Shown here: in pieces, positions 52,650 to 62,011 of the stretch
How positions within the stretch are numbered: position 1 is the first letter of the stretch
Layout of the letters: each line of letters begins with the position of its first letter
Source of the DNA: Lysinibacillus agricola
Lineage (GTDB): Bacteria > Bacillota > Bacilli > Bacillales_A > Planococcaceae
NCBI RefSeq assembly: GCF_016638705.1
Contig: NZ_CP067341.1
Coordinates: 2,731,501 to 2,795,500, forward strand
DNA length: 64,000 nucleotides
Direction of reading: 5' to 3'
The notes under the pieces: model-generated
Database searches by the model: none
What the model was told of the DNA's origin: nothing
Seen by the model: the letters and a program-made list of their open reading frames with translations, nothing else
Made by a program: the position numbers and the translations under genes

Positions 52650-53930
52650 CTAGGCTGCCTTTACGAGACAATACAGGTCTTTCATCATGTAGCTTACATC
52701 AAAATACACTCTCTTCTTGCATAAGGTGTGTAAAATCTTCAGTAACTTTCCACAGAGCACGACAATCGATTGCTTCTTTCGAAGGGGATTGACGGTGCGC
52801 GTGGTGTAATATTCATGTAATTTCTTAAAGGCTTCATTATGACGAATTAACGGCATCATGACTCGAAATAAAAGAGCCCGTAACTTCCTTCTTCCTCGCT
52901 TGGATATTCGTTTTTGTCCTTTGTGTTGTCCAGAAGAGTTTTCACGTAATGTGAGTCCCGCTAGTTTAATTAATTGGCGTGGATGGTCATATTGTGTGAG
53001 TGAACCGACTTCTGAAAGTAGCTCGACAATCGTTCCGTTGCTGATGCCTGGGACAGAATTTAAGTAGTCATAGTCCGTCATTTCTTTTGCTAGTTCGGTT
53101 AACTGTTCTGTTAAAGTGTCTAATTGGCTTTGCATCAATTTGTACTGTGTGAGAAGTGTGGCAATTTCTATTCGTGCCATCACGAGTCCCTCTGTCAGTC
53201 CAATGGAGTGCTGTGCTACCTCAACTAATCGTTTTGCTTTTGGTAGTTGGGGCGATTTCATTCCCTTCACTTGGCGATACAAAAACAATAACTCTTCTGG
53301 CGTCTTCCCTTGAATATCACTAGGTAGTGGCGTCATTTCAAGCGCCGCATAAGCCATTTTTCCGAAGTCTTTAAACACCGTCATAAATTCCGGAAAGAAA
53401 CGATCAATCCAACGAATGATACGATTTTGTATGGCATTTAGGTCTTCTTGGATTTTGGACCGTAACGTTGCACCATTTCGTAATTCAGCTTCTACGCCTT
53501 CTAGAATACGTGGATAACTGAAACGTCCATCACGCAGTAATCGCGCAATGACAAGGGCATCCTTTTGATCATTCTTCGTTTGAAGATTATCATCCAATTC
53601 CTTTGAACGGTTCACATGATGCGGATTTACCATGACAAACGGAATCCCATGAAGAGTAAGGTACGCTGCTAGGTTCATCCAGTAGTGCCCAGTGGGTTCA
53701 AATCCCACGAGAATTTCGCTTTTTTCATGTGTGGCACGTAAAGCGAGTATTCTTTCATAAAAAGCATCGAATCCTCCTCTTGATTGAGAGAAAGGAAATG
53801 ATTTTTGGAGCACTCGCCCTCGTTCATCTACGGCACAAGCATAGTGCTTTTTCTTGGCAATATCGATGCCGATGACTAAAGTGTTTTCAGTGACTTGATT
53901 AATTTTTTTGTTCGTATTAGAATTCATAAA
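52650..53930 (-). CDS. IS110-family transposase (DEDD type)
   Basis: The 426-residue recombinase has the N-terminal RuvC-like DEDD domain: IGIDIAKKKHYACAVDE (first Asp), LVGFEPTGHYW (Glu) and TKNDQKDALVIARLL (two Asp). The C-terminal Tnp_20 domain reads LNSVPGISNGTIVELLSEVG and AGLTLRENSSGQHKGQKR, with a serine in the position of the proposed nucleophile. The start at 53930 follows AGGAG (reverse strand); an in-frame extension to 54008 has no ribosome binding site. All motifs are intact, so the element may be active. Confidence 0.92.
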   Translation of the reverse strand, partial: FMNSNTNKKINQVTENTLVIGIDIAKKKHYACAVDERGRVLQKSFPFSQSRGGFDAFYERILALRATHEKSEILVGFEPTGHYWMNLAAYLTLHGIPFVMVNPHHVNRSKELDDNLQTKNDQKDALVIARLLRDGRFSYPRILEGVEAELRNGATLRSKIQEDLNAIQNRIIRWIDRFFPEFMTVFKDFGKMAYAALEMTPLPSDIQGKTPEELLFLYRQVKGMKSPQLPKAKRLVEVAQHSIGLTEGLVMARIEIATLLTQYKLMQSQLDTLTEQLTELAKEMTDYDYLNSVPGISNGTIVELLSEVGSLTQYDHPRQLIKLAGLTLRENSSGQHKGQKRISKRGRRKLRALLFRVMMPLIRHNEAFKKLHEYYTTRTVNPLRKKQSIVVLCGKLLKILHTLCKKRVYFDVSYMMKDLYCLVKAA

Positions 53931-54119
53931 TGGAGTTCTCCTGTGTGATAGTGAGTCAATTTGCCGTTGACACTCATGCATCATACAAGAGGGCTTTTTC
54001 TTTTTCAAGCCCCTGAAAATCTTTCTAACAGGAATGCTCCTTATTGCTAAGCCATACCAACTTTGAGTCCTATAAAGAAGTAAAGTGAATTACTGAATAA
54101 TATGAGAAAAGTAACTATA

Positions 54120-54150
54120 AAAGGGTCACCAGGCTGGAAGGCGACCCTTA
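54120..54150 (-). terminator. Terminator of the YjcZ-type gene
   Basis: In the gene's direction AAGGGTCGCC pairs with GGTGACCCTT (bases 54149-54120) around TTCCAGCCT, followed by TTAT. Confidence 0.7.
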
Positions 54151-54161
54151 AATCGGAAATG

Positions 54162-54308
54162 TTAATACTCTCTATGCATGAAAGTAGCGCCGATAATAAT
54201 TAGAAGAATAAATAGAACAACAATTAAGGCAAATGATGAACCATTACGATTTCCGCCGCCGTAATAGCAACCTTCATTTATGCCACCAACATTTCCATAG
54301 TATCCCAT
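54162..54308 (-). CDS. YjcZ family sporulation-type small protein
   Basis: A 48-residue protein. Its N-terminus is rich in Gly and Tyr (MGYYGNVGGINEGCYYGGG) and one membrane segment follows (FALIVVLFILLIIIGATFM), the standard layout of YjcZ proteins found in spores of Bacillaceae. The start at 54308 is set by a strong AAAGGAGGT on the reverse strand; a longer frame to 54434 is spacer. It supports a spore-former as the source. Confidence 0.88.
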   Translation of the reverse strand: MGYYGNVGGINEGCYYGGGNRNGSSFALIVVLFILLIIIGATFMHREY

Positions 54309-55046
54309 AACGTATACCTCCTTTCTATAATATATAATATGTAAGCTGTAGAGAAGGAATGGGGTATTAAACCATTTAGCTATTGGCATTAAAAAATATA
54401 TTTTTGTTAGATAAGACAATAAAAAAAGGGTCACTTGGGATAGGAGTGACCCTTAGTAACAAAATCCGGAGGTGTAAGGCTAAATTAGCTTTACATTACT
54501 ATTAATATGACGTGGTAGCTATGTTTGTATAGTTAATTGCCTGAGAAGTAGATTTAAAAATAAAAAAACTGCGACGGTCAACCAACGCCCCAGCCTTTAT
54601 AAGTGTGTGAATAGTACAGGGAGATAGAATTTAATTGTGTTAATGAAAAATTTGAGGAAAAAGGGTCATTCCTTAAGACAGGAGTGTCCAAATATAAATA
54701 TAAGGATGTGTTTTTTTGGAGGTGAGGTAAAAAGTTGTAAGTTACCGTTTATTGATGATAACACTACCATTTTATGCTACCTAAACAGGAGCATATAGCA
54801 TTTGAGGAAAAAGAGAATACAAAATGAACATTTAATGAGACTGGAATAATAGAAAGAAGAACAACCGCCATAAATGCTAGGAGTTATGTAAGATTTAGTC
54901 AACGAGCAATTTAAAACGATTGAAGAGTCTTACAGATTAAGTATGTTTGTCCAAATTTATTTTATACGTAAGGAGGATATATTGACTTATTTTGATATAT
55001 GGAGCAACTACTTTTTATGGGATGATGTTCTAGTGCTTTTTTACAA
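54309..55046. other. Gap with repeated GGGTCACT hairpins
   Basis: About 740 bases. A perfect hairpin AAGGGTCACT facing AGTGACCCTT (54427-54456) has a decayed second version at about 54659-54690 (AAGGGTCATTCC...GGAGTGTCC), so a small gene with its terminator may have been duplicated and lost. A 23-codon frame (TTG 54982, after AGGAGG at 54972-54977) reads TYFDIWSNYFLWDDVLVL and overlaps the start of the YvrJ-like gene. Confidence 0.5.
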
Positions 55047-55238
55047 TTGGTAAGAGTATCAGAACATAACCTATTAATAGGTTTAATTGGCAATACAGGA
55101 TTTCCGATTGTCGCTTTTTTATTAATCTTTTGGAAGTTTGATAAATCACTAGGTTTGCTTGCAGAGGCTGTAAATAATAACACGAATGCGGTTCAATTAT
55201 TATTACAAAAAGAAAACCAAGAAAATAAAAATAAGTAA
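55047..55238 (+). CDS. YvrJ-like small membrane protein
   Basis: A 63-residue product. LLIGLIGNTGFPIVAFLLIFWKF matches the single membrane segment of YvrJ/BhlA-like proteins, and an amphipathic, Asn/Gln-rich C-terminal helix follows. The only plausible start is TTG 55047, without its own ribosome binding site. A 23-codon frame with a strong AGGAGG overlaps it (TTGGTAA), so translation could be coupled or the true N-terminus may be frameshifted. Function unknown (holin-like or bacteriocin-like roles have been suggested for relatives). Confidence 0.5.
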   Translation: MVRVSEHNLLIGLIGNTGFPIVAFLLIFWKFDKSLGLLAEAVNNNTNAVQLLLQKENQENKNK

Positions 55239-55572
55239 TTTGGTGTTACAATTAACGATATTTTTTTGATGTTAAATATGTAAAATGAACACAATTATGG
55301 ATGTGAATTTTCTTTTTTTGCTTTAAAATAGAACGATGTTTCTTCTAAACTTAATATAGGGACTTAGATATTTATTAGTTATGTGCGCAATCAACACATA
55401 AAAGAAACAGTTATTAAACAAATAAAAAAAATTTCTACACAACTATTGCAATTAAAGAAATGCAACCTTAATATAAGTATATAGTTATATATTAATTTAG
55501 TCACCTGTACTAATCCGGTGATTTTATTTTAGATTAAATATAAGTAAATGATTATATAAGGAGAGCAGATAG
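55239..55572. other. Gap with the arsenic operon promoter region
   Basis: AT-rich, no gene. The last 110 bases contain the two dyads proposed as ArsR sites and GGAGAG for arsR. Confidence 0.5.
55469..55557 (+). promoter_or_regulatory. Putative ArsR operator region (two AT-rich dyads)
   Basis: AATATAAGTATATAGTTATA (55470-55489) and AATATAAGTAAATGATTATAT (55537-55557) share the same half-site and have the ATATA/TATAT dyad form common for ArsR operators. A small TCACC/GGTGA hairpin lies between them. The assignment is inferred from position and sequence shape. Confidence 0.4.
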
Positions 55573-55893
55573 ATGGAAAACACATCAATTGAAAAACAAT
55601 TAAAAGCAGCAGCTGACTTAAATCGAATTAAATTACTGGCATGTATGAAAAATGGGGAGGTATGTGTATGTGATTTTGTGGATGTTTTAGGCATTTCACA
55701 ACCAGCAGTTAGCCAGCATCTTCGAAAATTAAAGGAGGCAGGCATTATTACGGAACGAAAGGTTGGTACATGGAAACATTATCGTCTAGTTGAGGATCAA
55801 ACGCCACTTATGAAAGGTATTTTAGAACAAATTGAGCCTTTAAATGGATGCAATTGCGGCTCTGACTGTACACACATAGGGGAGGAAAATTAA
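55573..55893 (+). CDS. arsR: Arsenite-responsive repressor ArsR
   Basis: A 106-residue winged-helix repressor. The metal-sensing motif [13 protein letters not shown] (CxCDF) lies on the helix before the recognition helix [16 protein letters not shown]. The C-terminus is Cys-rich (GCNCGSDC). Arsenite binding to these cysteines releases the operator. The start follows GGAGAG, and its stop shares one base with the acr3 start. Confidence 0.93.
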   Translation: MENTSIEKQLKAAADLNRIKLLACMKNGEVCVCDFVDVLGISQPAVSQHLRKLKEAGIITERKVGTWKHYRLVEDQTPLMKGILEQIEPLNGCNCGSDCTHIGEEN

Positions 55894-56951
55894 TGGATAA
55901 TGAATCTTTAACAAAACAGCTTTCGTTTTTAGATCGCTACCTTACTCTTTGGATTTTTGTTGCTATGGGTATTGGCGTTTTATTAAGTATTACAATGCCA
56001 AATATCGGTGAAGCATTAGAATCTATGTCGGTTGGTACAACATCGATAACTATTGCCATAGGGTTAATTGTGATGATGTATCCACCACTGGCAAAAGTAA
56101 AATATGAGGAAATGTGGCGTGTGTTTAAGGATTGGAAAGTTCTTTTACTGTCACTTTTCCAAAACTGGCTATTGGGCCCCTTTTTAATGTTCTTTTTAGC
56201 CATTATCTTCTTACGAGATTACCCGGAGTATATGGCTGGGCTCATTATGATTGGTTTAGCTCGATGTATTGCAATGGTAATCGTGTGGAATGATTTAGCG
56301 CGGGGAGATCGCGAATATGTAGCTGGTCTAGTTGCCTTTAACTCCATCTTTCAAATCGTAACATATTCGGTTTTTGCTTACTTTTTCTTAAATGTATTAC
56401 CTGGTTGGTTTGGATTAGAGAATTTTAATGTATCCATTTCCATGTGGGAAATTACGAAAAGCGTCCTTATTTACTTAGGATTACCATTTGCTGCTGGATT
56501 CCTAACACGTTTGATAGGTATCAAAACAAAAGGGAAAGAGTGGTATGAGGAAAAGTTCTTACCAAAGATTTCACCACTTACTTTAATCGCACTTCTGTTC
56601 ACAATTGTGATGATGTTTGCCTTAAAGGGTGAGAAATTAGTGGAATTACCACTTGATGTAGTCCGAATTGCGATTCCATTATTTATTTACTTTATTGTAA
56701 TGTTTGCTGTTTCATTCTTTTCTTCCCATAAAGTAGGTGCATCTTATCCCGTCACAGCAGCTCTTTCTTTTACAGCGGCAAGTAACAACTTTGAGTTAGC
56801 CATTGCTGTAGCTGTAGGTGTTTTTGGACTTCATAGTGGAGTGGCTTTTGCCGCTGTTATTGGTCCACTTGTTGAAGTACCAGTACTCATTGGGCTTGTA
56901 TGGGTTGCCTTACGCTGGCAGAAGAAATATTTTAAAACCATTAAATTATAG
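55893..56951 (+). CDS. acr3: Arsenite efflux permease Acr3
   Basis: A 352-residue transporter with ten membrane segments of the ACR3 (bile acid/arsenite) family, not ArsB. The essential cysteine is in [19 protein letters not shown] (about residue 129) and the conserved Glu in [17 protein letters not shown]. It extrudes arsenite, and in some species antimonite, using the proton gradient or ATP through ArsA. Its ATG overlaps the arsR stop. Confidence 0.95.
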   Translation: MDNESLTKQLSFLDRYLTLWIFVAMGIGVLLSITMPNIGEALESMSVGTTSITIAIGLIVMMYPPLAKVKYEEMWRVFKDWKVLLLSLFQNWLLGPFLMFFLAIIFLRDYPEYMAGLIMIGLARCIAMVIVWNDLARGDREYVAGLVAFNSIFQIVTYSVFAYFFLNVLPGWFGLENFNVSISMWEITKSVLIYLGLPFAAGFLTRLIGIKTKGKEWYEEKFLPKISPLTLIALLFTIVMMFALKGEKLVELPLDVVRIAIPLFIYFIVMFAVSFFSSHKVGASYPVTAALSFTAASNNFELAIAVAVGVFGLHSGVAFAAVIGPLVEVPVLIGLVWVALRWQKKYFKTIKL

Positions 56952-56962
56952 GGGTACTTTTT

Positions 56963-57382
56963 ATGACAAATACACTTTATTTCTTATGTACAGGAAATTC
57001 ATGCCGTAGTCAAATGGCTGAAGGGTGGGCAAGAAAATTATTGCCTACAGATTGGATAGTTAAAAGTGCTGGTATTGAAGCACATGGAGTAAATCCGAAA
57101 GCTATCAAAGCCATGGCTGAGGTAGGAGTTGATATTTCGAATCATACATCTGATCTAATTGAATTCGAGACATTAAATAATGCAACACTAGTTGTTACAC
57201 TTTGTGGAGATGCAGCTGATAAATGTCCGATGACGCCACCTCATGTTCGTCGTGAGCATTGGGGTTTTGACGATCCAGCAAAAGCGTCAGGTACAGAAGA
57301 AGAGAAATGGGCGGTTTTCCAAAATGTTCGTGATGCTATTGGAAAACGAATTGAAAAATTTGTAGCTGAGGAGCTGAAATAA
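56963..57382 (+). CDS. arsC: Arsenate reductase, thioredoxin-dependent
   Basis: The 139-residue enzyme has the low-molecular-weight phosphatase P-loop [15 protein letters not shown] (Cys 9 nucleophile). The redox relay pair is [14 protein letters not shown] (Cys 81 and 88), as in the Bacillus ArsC. It reduces arsenate to arsenite, the form that Acr3 exports. The start lies 11 bases after acr3. Confidence 0.95.
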   Translation: MTNTLYFLCTGNSCRSQMAEGWARKLLPTDWIVKSAGIEAHGVNPKAIKAMAEVGVDISNHTSDLIEFETLNNATLVVTLCGDAADKCPMTPPHVRREHWGFDDPAKASGTEEEKWAVFQNVRDAIGKRIEKFVAEELK

Positions 57383-57383
57383 A

Positions 57384-57743
57384 ATGAAAAAAATTCATAT
57401 TTATGAGCCAGCGATGTGCTGTTCTACAGGAGTATGTGGACCATCTATTGACCCAGAGTTATTACGTATGTCATTTGTAATGAATAATTTAAAGAAAACA
57501 GATATAGAGGCCGAACGATTTAATTTAACAAATGAACCAAATGCCTTTGTAGAGAATGAGGCAATTAATCAGCTTTTAATGTCCGAAGGCATGGATGCCT
57601 TACCAGCAACATTTGTAGATGGAGAGTTACTTTGTAAAGGAAAATACCCTACTAATGCACAGTTTTCACAGTGGTCAGGACTTTCTGAAGAAGAATTAGT
57701 ACAAAAACCCAAAGTACGTTTGTCATTAAAAGGAGATGCGTAA
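57384..57743 (+). CDS. arsD: Arsenic metallochaperone ArsD
   Basis: This 119-residue protein has the arsenite-binding Cys12, Cys13 and Cys18 in YEPAMCCSTGVCGPS, numbered exactly as in the well-studied ArsD. It passes arsenite to the ArsA ATPase and weakly represses in some operons. Its start follows the arsC stop directly (TAAAATG), and arsA begins two bases after it. Confidence 0.94.
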   Translation: MKKIHIYEPAMCCSTGVCGPSIDPELLRMSFVMNNLKKTDIEAERFNLTNEPNAFVENEAINQLLMSEGMDALPATFVDGELLCKGKYPTNAQFSQWSGLSEEELVQKPKVRLSLKGDA

Positions 57744-57745
57744 AA

Positions 57746-59515
57746 ATGGAACGCTTTACAAGAAGCCAATTCCCGGACACTCCTTTCCTCTTTTTCACAG
57801 GGAAAGGGGGCGTTGGAAAAACATCTGTTGCTAGTAGCTTATCAATAGCAATTGCAGGTGAGGGAAAAAAGGTGTTACTAATTAGTACGGACCCAGCATC
57901 TAACTTACAAGATATTTTTGGTCAAACACTTTCTAATACCCCGACAAAGATTGAAGGTGTAGACAATTTATTTGCATTAAATTTAGATCCTGAACAAGCA
58001 GCTCAACATTACAAAGAACAGATGGTTGGCCCGTACCGAGAGAAACTGCCTGAAGTAGTCCTTCAAAACATGGAGGAACAACTTTCAGGTGCTTGTACAG
58101 TTGAAATTGCTGCATTCAATGAATTTGCGAAGCTACTGACAGATCGTTCAGTGATTGAAAATTTCGACACAATTGTGTTTGACACAGCTCCAACAGGGCA
58201 TACATTACGTCTATTACAACTACCTTCTGCCTGGTCTACATTTCTAGATGATAATACCACTGGTACTTCGTGTTTAGGTCCGTTAAAAGGACTAGAGCCA
58301 CAGCGTGAAATCTACAAAGAGGCTGTTGAGCGTTTAAAAAGCGCCGATCAAACGGCACTAATGCTTGTGACACGTCCAGACGTAAACCCTTTAAAAGAGA
58401 CAGCACGTGCTTCCAACGAACTGTTTGAAATCGGTATTCAAAATCAGATTTTACTAGTTAATGGCTATATGAAAGATCTTAATTCTAATGATGAAATGGA
58501 GAAGGCATTCATTGCACGCCAAATAAAAGCATTAGAGTTGATTCCTAAAGAGTTAAAGCAATTTGAACAATACTACTTACCGTTTGTACCATACTCATTA
58601 TCAAGTATGGAGCGTATGCAAGCATGGATGACAGATCAAGATATCACACATGAAAATGAAATAGAAAAAGGTATGACAATCCCTGAAGTAGAAGAAATGA
58701 TTGCTGATTATTTGGAACGGAAACCAAAGATTATTTTTACGATGAGTAAAGGTGGTGTTGGTAAAACAACAGTTGCTTCGTATATTGCTCTTCGCTTAGC
58801 AGAAGAGGGTATGCATGTGCATTTAACTACGACAGACCCAGCAGCGCATCTAAATTGGACATTCGGTGATGACAAAATTAAAAATGTAACGGTAAGTCGT
58901 ATTGATCCGAAATCAGAAGTTGCAAATTATGAAGCAGAAGTGCTGGCAAAGGCAAGTGAAACAATGAATGAAGAAGGCTTAGCATTTGTACAAGAAGACT
59001 TGGCCTCTCCTTGTACAGAGGAAATTGCCGTATTTAGAGCATTTGCCAATGTTGTAGAGAATCATAAAGATGAAATAATTATTATTGATACAGCTCCAAC
59101 TGGCCATACCTTATTGTTATTAGATGCCACTGAAGCCTATCATCGTGAAATAAGCCGTTCGCAGGGTGAAATCCCTCTAGCTGTTTCAAACCTGTTACCA
59201 AGATTACGTGATGCGAATTATACAAGTGTAGCAATCGTAACATTACCTGAAGCAACACCTGTTTTTGAAGCAACACGTTTACAGCAAGATTTACAGCGTG
59301 CAGGATTGTCTGTTAATTGGTGGGTTGTCAATCAGACATTTTCATCTATCGAAACAACTAGTCCAACATTGATACAAAAACAACAAGCTGAAACAAAATG
59401 GTTTGAAGAAATCAAATCCTTCAGCAACAATCAATTCGTGGCAATCCCATGGGTAAAAACACCACCAGTTGGAACAAAAGGTTTACATGAACTTAAAGGA
59501 GAGAAAAACAAATGA
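57746..59515 (+). CDS. arsA: Arsenite-stimulated ATPase ArsA
   Basis: The 589-residue ATPase has two homologous halves. The P-loops are GKGGVGKTS (about 19-27) and SKGGVGKTT (about 334-342); the signal-transduction motif DTAPTGHTLRLL is present in both halves. Metalloid-site cysteines are seen in SGACTVEIAAF, TTGTSCLGPL and ASPCTEEIAVF. It energises arsenite extrusion by the membrane carrier. Together with ArsD it marks a high-level resistance operon. Its stop overlaps the next start. Confidence 0.95.
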   Translation: MERFTRSQFPDTPFLFFTGKGGVGKTSVASSLSIAIAGEGKKVLLISTDPASNLQDIFGQTLSNTPTKIEGVDNLFALNLDPEQAAQHYKEQMVGPYREKLPEVVLQNMEEQLSGACTVEIAAFNEFAKLLTDRSVIENFDTIVFDTAPTGHTLRLLQLPSAWSTFLDDNTTGTSCLGPLKGLEPQREIYKEAVERLKSADQTALMLVTRPDVNPLKETARASNELFEIGIQNQILLVNGYMKDLNSNDEMEKAFIARQIKALELIPKELKQFEQYYLPFVPYSLSSMERMQAWMTDQDITHENEIEKGMTIPEVEEMIADYLERKPKIIFTMSKGGVGKTTVASYIALRLAEEGMHVHLTTTDPAAHLNWTFGDDKIKNVTVSRIDPKSEVANYEAEVLAKASETMNEEGLAFVQEDLASPCTEEIAVFRAFANVVENHKDEIIIIDTAPTGHTLLLLDATEAYHREISRSQGEIPLAVSNLLPRLRDANYTSVAIVTLPEATPVFEATRLQQDLQRAGLSVNWWVVNQTFSSIETTSPTLIQKQQAETKWFEEIKSFSNNQFVAIPWVKTPPVGTKGLHELKGEKNK

Positions 59516-59793
59516 AAATGAGTTCAGAAGGTAAAAATTATTTAGAGCAAGTACTAACTGATTCAGAGGTGAAAACACTTCGTTTCTTTGGCATTCCAGG
59601 TTGCTGTGGTGTTAATTTAGGGGTGGGCTTAGCAGCACCAACAAATGAAGATGCTGTAGAGACAATTGAAGGGATCGAAGTTGCCATTCATCCAGATATT
59701 GCACCTCAGTTAACAGAAGTCACAATTCATGCAGAAGAAGAGAATGGCGAACTAGGTTTAGTATTATTGGGATATTCGCCAACATCTTGTTAA
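59512..59793 (+). CDS. HesB/IscA-like protein of the arsenic operon
   Basis: A 93-residue protein. GIPGCCGVNLGVGLAAP resembles the HesB/IscA fold core, with a CC pair in place of the classic single Cys. Only one more Cys, at the very end (SPTSC), fits the iron-sulfur scaffold pattern CxnCGC. It may bind arsenite or a metal rather than build clusters; that is inferred. AAAGGAGAG precedes the ATG, which overlaps the arsA stop. Similar small genes occur in other Bacillus arsenic operons. Confidence 0.7.
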   Translation: MKMSSEGKNYLEQVLTDSEVKTLRFFGIPGCCGVNLGVGLAAPTNEDAVETIEGIEVAIHPDIAPQLTEVTIHAEEENGELGLVLLGYSPTSC

Positions 59794-59806
59794 GGAGTGG
59801 TTTTAA

Positions 59807-60610
59807 ATGAAAAGAGAAGATGATATTCGTGCAAATGTACGTGATAATTATGCGAAAGTAGCCTTAAAATTAAACAGCACACAAGGATGCTGTACACCAG
59901 CCTCTAGCTGTTGTAATCCAAATGACAATCAAAACATTTCCATTGAAGAAATTTCGCTAAAAATGGGCTATACAAAAGAAGAGCTAGAATCTATTCCTGA
60001 CGGAGCAAATATGGGACTTAGTTGTGGCAATCCACAAACGATCGCTGATTTGAAGCCTGGAGAAATTGTTGTCGATTTAGGTTCTGGTGGTGGTTTTGAT
60101 TGTTTCCTAGCAGCACCAAAAGTAGGTAGAGAAGGTCAAGTAATTGGCATTGATATGACACCTGAAATGATTTCTAAGGCACGTTGTAGCGCAGAAAAGC
60201 CAGGTTTTGAAAATGTAGAGTTTCGTTTAGGTGAAATTGAACATATGCCTGTTGCTGATCATACAGCTGATATTATCATTTCAAATTGTGTGATCAATCT
60301 TTCGCCAAACAAACAACAAGTATTTAAAGAAGCTTTCCGTATTTTAAAAACAGGGGGTCGTTTAGCGATTTCAGATGTTGTGTTAACGGCAACCTTACCA
60401 GAAAGTTATTTATCAGATATGAATTTATATTCTGGTTGCATCTCTGGGGCTATTTCAATTGCAGAATATGAAGTACTTTTAAAAGATGCAGGCTTTACAA
60501 ATATCTCAATTGAACCAAAAGATGATTCAAAAGAACTTATCCGTGAATGGGAACCTAATTATGATTTAGAAAATTATATTGTCTCAGCTATTATTCTGGC
60601 CGTTAAATAG
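59807..60610 (+). CDS. arsM: Arsenite S-adenosylmethionine methyltransferase
   Basis: The 267-residue enzyme has the SAM-binding motif [15 protein letters not shown] (about residues 87-101). Cysteines placed as in ArsM proteins are [16 protein letters not shown] and YSGCISGA. An additional Cys-rich N-terminus reads [10 protein letters not shown]. It methylates arsenite to methylated species, which can be volatile. AAGGAG is the ribosome binding site, 14 bases after the HesB-like gene. It is the last intact gene of the operon. Confidence 0.93.
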   Translation: MKREDDIRANVRDNYAKVALKLNSTQGCCTPASSCCNPNDNQNISIEEISLKMGYTKEELESIPDGANMGLSCGNPQTIADLKPGEIVVDLGSGGGFDCFLAAPKVGREGQVIGIDMTPEMISKARCSAEKPGFENVEFRLGEIEHMPVADHTADIIISNCVINLSPNKQQVFKEAFRILKTGGRLAISDVVLTATLPESYLSDMNLYSGCISGAISIAEYEVLLKDAGFTNISIEPKDDSKELIREWEPNYDLENYIVSAIILAVK

Positions 60611-60821
60611 AAGGATGAACAACGATGACTGTTAATCATGCAAGTATGTTCAGCCACAAAGTACGTACAACTTTATAAAAACAATAAATTTAATAAACAT
60701 ATCCACCACAGATGTTCATTACTCAACGTTTCGCTATCATTTGCCGATAGCGTTTAATCATCTATTCACTTATATTTATATTAATAAACCAACACAATGT
60801 TTATTAATTGGAGGAGAAAAG
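60611..60821. other. Gap with an 18-codon relic and a hairpin
   Basis: An AAGGATGAAC site and ATG 60625 open a 17-residue frame (TVNHASMFSHKVRTTL, stop 60676-60678). It looks like the start of a lost eighth arsenic-operon gene. A CGCTAT/ATAGCG hairpin (about 60732-60753) follows. GGAGGAG for the next gene is at 60811-60817. Confidence 0.5.
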
Positions 60822-61967
60822 ATGAAAAACAAATTTTTAGTACTACCATTTATTGCGGTCATCGTGTTAGGAATTATTTTTCTATCAACACAAATTCCAG
60901 CTGTTAAAATGAGTCCAAAAGATTTACCTGCTGCTCTTGTGTCCGAAGATGCTGGAGAAATGGGAGATACCTTATTGCAGAATTTGCAAAATCAATTAGC
61001 AGCAACGGGAATGGATACGATTAAGTTCAAAGTTTACGACTCAGTTAAATCGATGGAAGAAGCGATGAAAGAACAAGAGGTGTATGGGGGATTAGTGATA
61101 CCTGAAAATTTCTCTGCACAATTTGCTTCGTTACAAACACCTTCTCCTGAAAATCCAAAGATGCTCATTTATATTAATCAAGGAGCAAATACAACAGTAT
61201 CAACAATGCTAACATCTGCCTTGGATAACATTGTTAAGCAACTGAATTCGGTAATGAGTACACAATTGCTTCAAAATATTGAGCAAGCAAACGTACCAAT
61301 TCAAGCAGGTCAGGTCACAACATTAGTTGCACCCATTCATGCGGAAACGATTTATGTAAACGCTGTAGGGGATTTAGGATCTGCCCCAACAGCATTCTTC
61401 CAACCTCTTTGGTTTGCGAGTATTATCGGAGCTGTTTTAATTTATTTAGCGCAGAAGAAGACTACTTTTATTTCAAAGAAACAAAAGCTACAATTCAATT
61501 TAGTACAATCCATTGTTGCAATCATCTACGCGTTTTTTGCTGGCTATTTTGTCACTTGGTCAACAACATGGATACTAGGTTTTTCTTTCGAAAGTTTCAA
61601 TAAAGTCGCCTTATTTAGTTCGCTTGCATGTTTAGGTTTCTTATTTTTAATACTAGCAACGATTACTTGGTTAAGTCTACCTAGCTTAGTTGTCTTCGTT
61701 TTACTGATGTTCTTTGGATTACCTTTAATTCAATTGGCACCTGAAATGTTACCAGCTTTTTATCAAGATTACATTTTACCATGGTTGCCGATGAAGTTTT
61801 TAATTAATGGTTTAAAAGATATTTTATACTTCGGTCAGGGTGTATTTAATGGAAATGGCGTGGTATTATCCTGGATTGCAGTAATTTCGTTTATTTTACT
61901 ATGGGTAAAGCAGCTTATTGAAAAGCCTAGTCAACCTGAAGAAATAGATACGGAAGTTATAAAATAA
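60822..61967 (+). CDS. ABC-2-type / YhgE-like permease
   Basis: A 381-residue protein with one membrane segment at the N-terminus (FLVLPFIAVIVLGIIFLST). A long external domain follows (about 30-210, including KMSPKDLPAALVSEDAGEMG), then five segments at the C-terminus. This layout is typical of DUF3533/YhgE (ABC-2 membrane) proteins, which take part in small-molecule or toxin export. ATG 60822 is chosen for GGAGGAG just before it, not the earlier in-frame 60741. Two TetR genes follow in the opposite direction. A dead paralogue lies at 18431-18805. Confidence 0.85.
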   Translation: MKNKFLVLPFIAVIVLGIIFLSTQIPAVKMSPKDLPAALVSEDAGEMGDTLLQNLQNQLAATGMDTIKFKVYDSVKSMEEAMKEQEVYGGLVIPENFSAQFASLQTPSPENPKMLIYINQGANTTVSTMLTSALDNIVKQLNSVMSTQLLQNIEQANVPIQAGQVTTLVAPIHAETIYVNAVGDLGSAPTAFFQPLWFASIIGAVLIYLAQKKTTFISKKQKLQFNLVQSIVAIIYAFFAGYFVTWSTTWILGFSFESFNKVALFSSLACLGFLFLILATITWLSLPSLVVFVLLMFFGLPLIQLAPEMLPAFYQDYILPWLPMKFLINGLKDILYFGQGVFNGNGVVLSWIAVISFILLWVKQLIEKPSQPEEIDTEVIK

Positions 61968-61969
61968 AA

Positions 61970-62010
61970 TAATAACAGGCCTCTGCATTAAAAGTAGGGG
62001 CCTGTTATTA
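61970..62010. terminator. Bidirectional terminator
   Basis: AATAACAGGCC (61971-61981) pairs exactly with GGCCTGTTATT (61999-62009). It lies between the permease and the convergent TetR genes. Confidence 0.85.
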
Positions 62011-62011
62011 T

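Larger units (their letters stand above)
52350..54060 (-). mobile_element. IS110-family insertion sequence (ends approximate)
   Basis: One transposase gene (52650-53930, minus strand) has about 300 non-coding bases downstream and roughly 130 upstream that differ in base composition from their surroundings. IS110 elements lack clear terminal inverted repeats, so exact ends cannot be read from one copy. The large 3' non-coding side resembles the layout of the IS1111 subgroup, where the guide (bridge-type) RNA lies beyond the transposase gene. Confidence 0.6.

Noticed and set aside
60741..60821. Upstream start of the permease at 60741
   Set aside because: The extra 27 residues are not part of the family, and GGAGGAG sits correctly before 60822.
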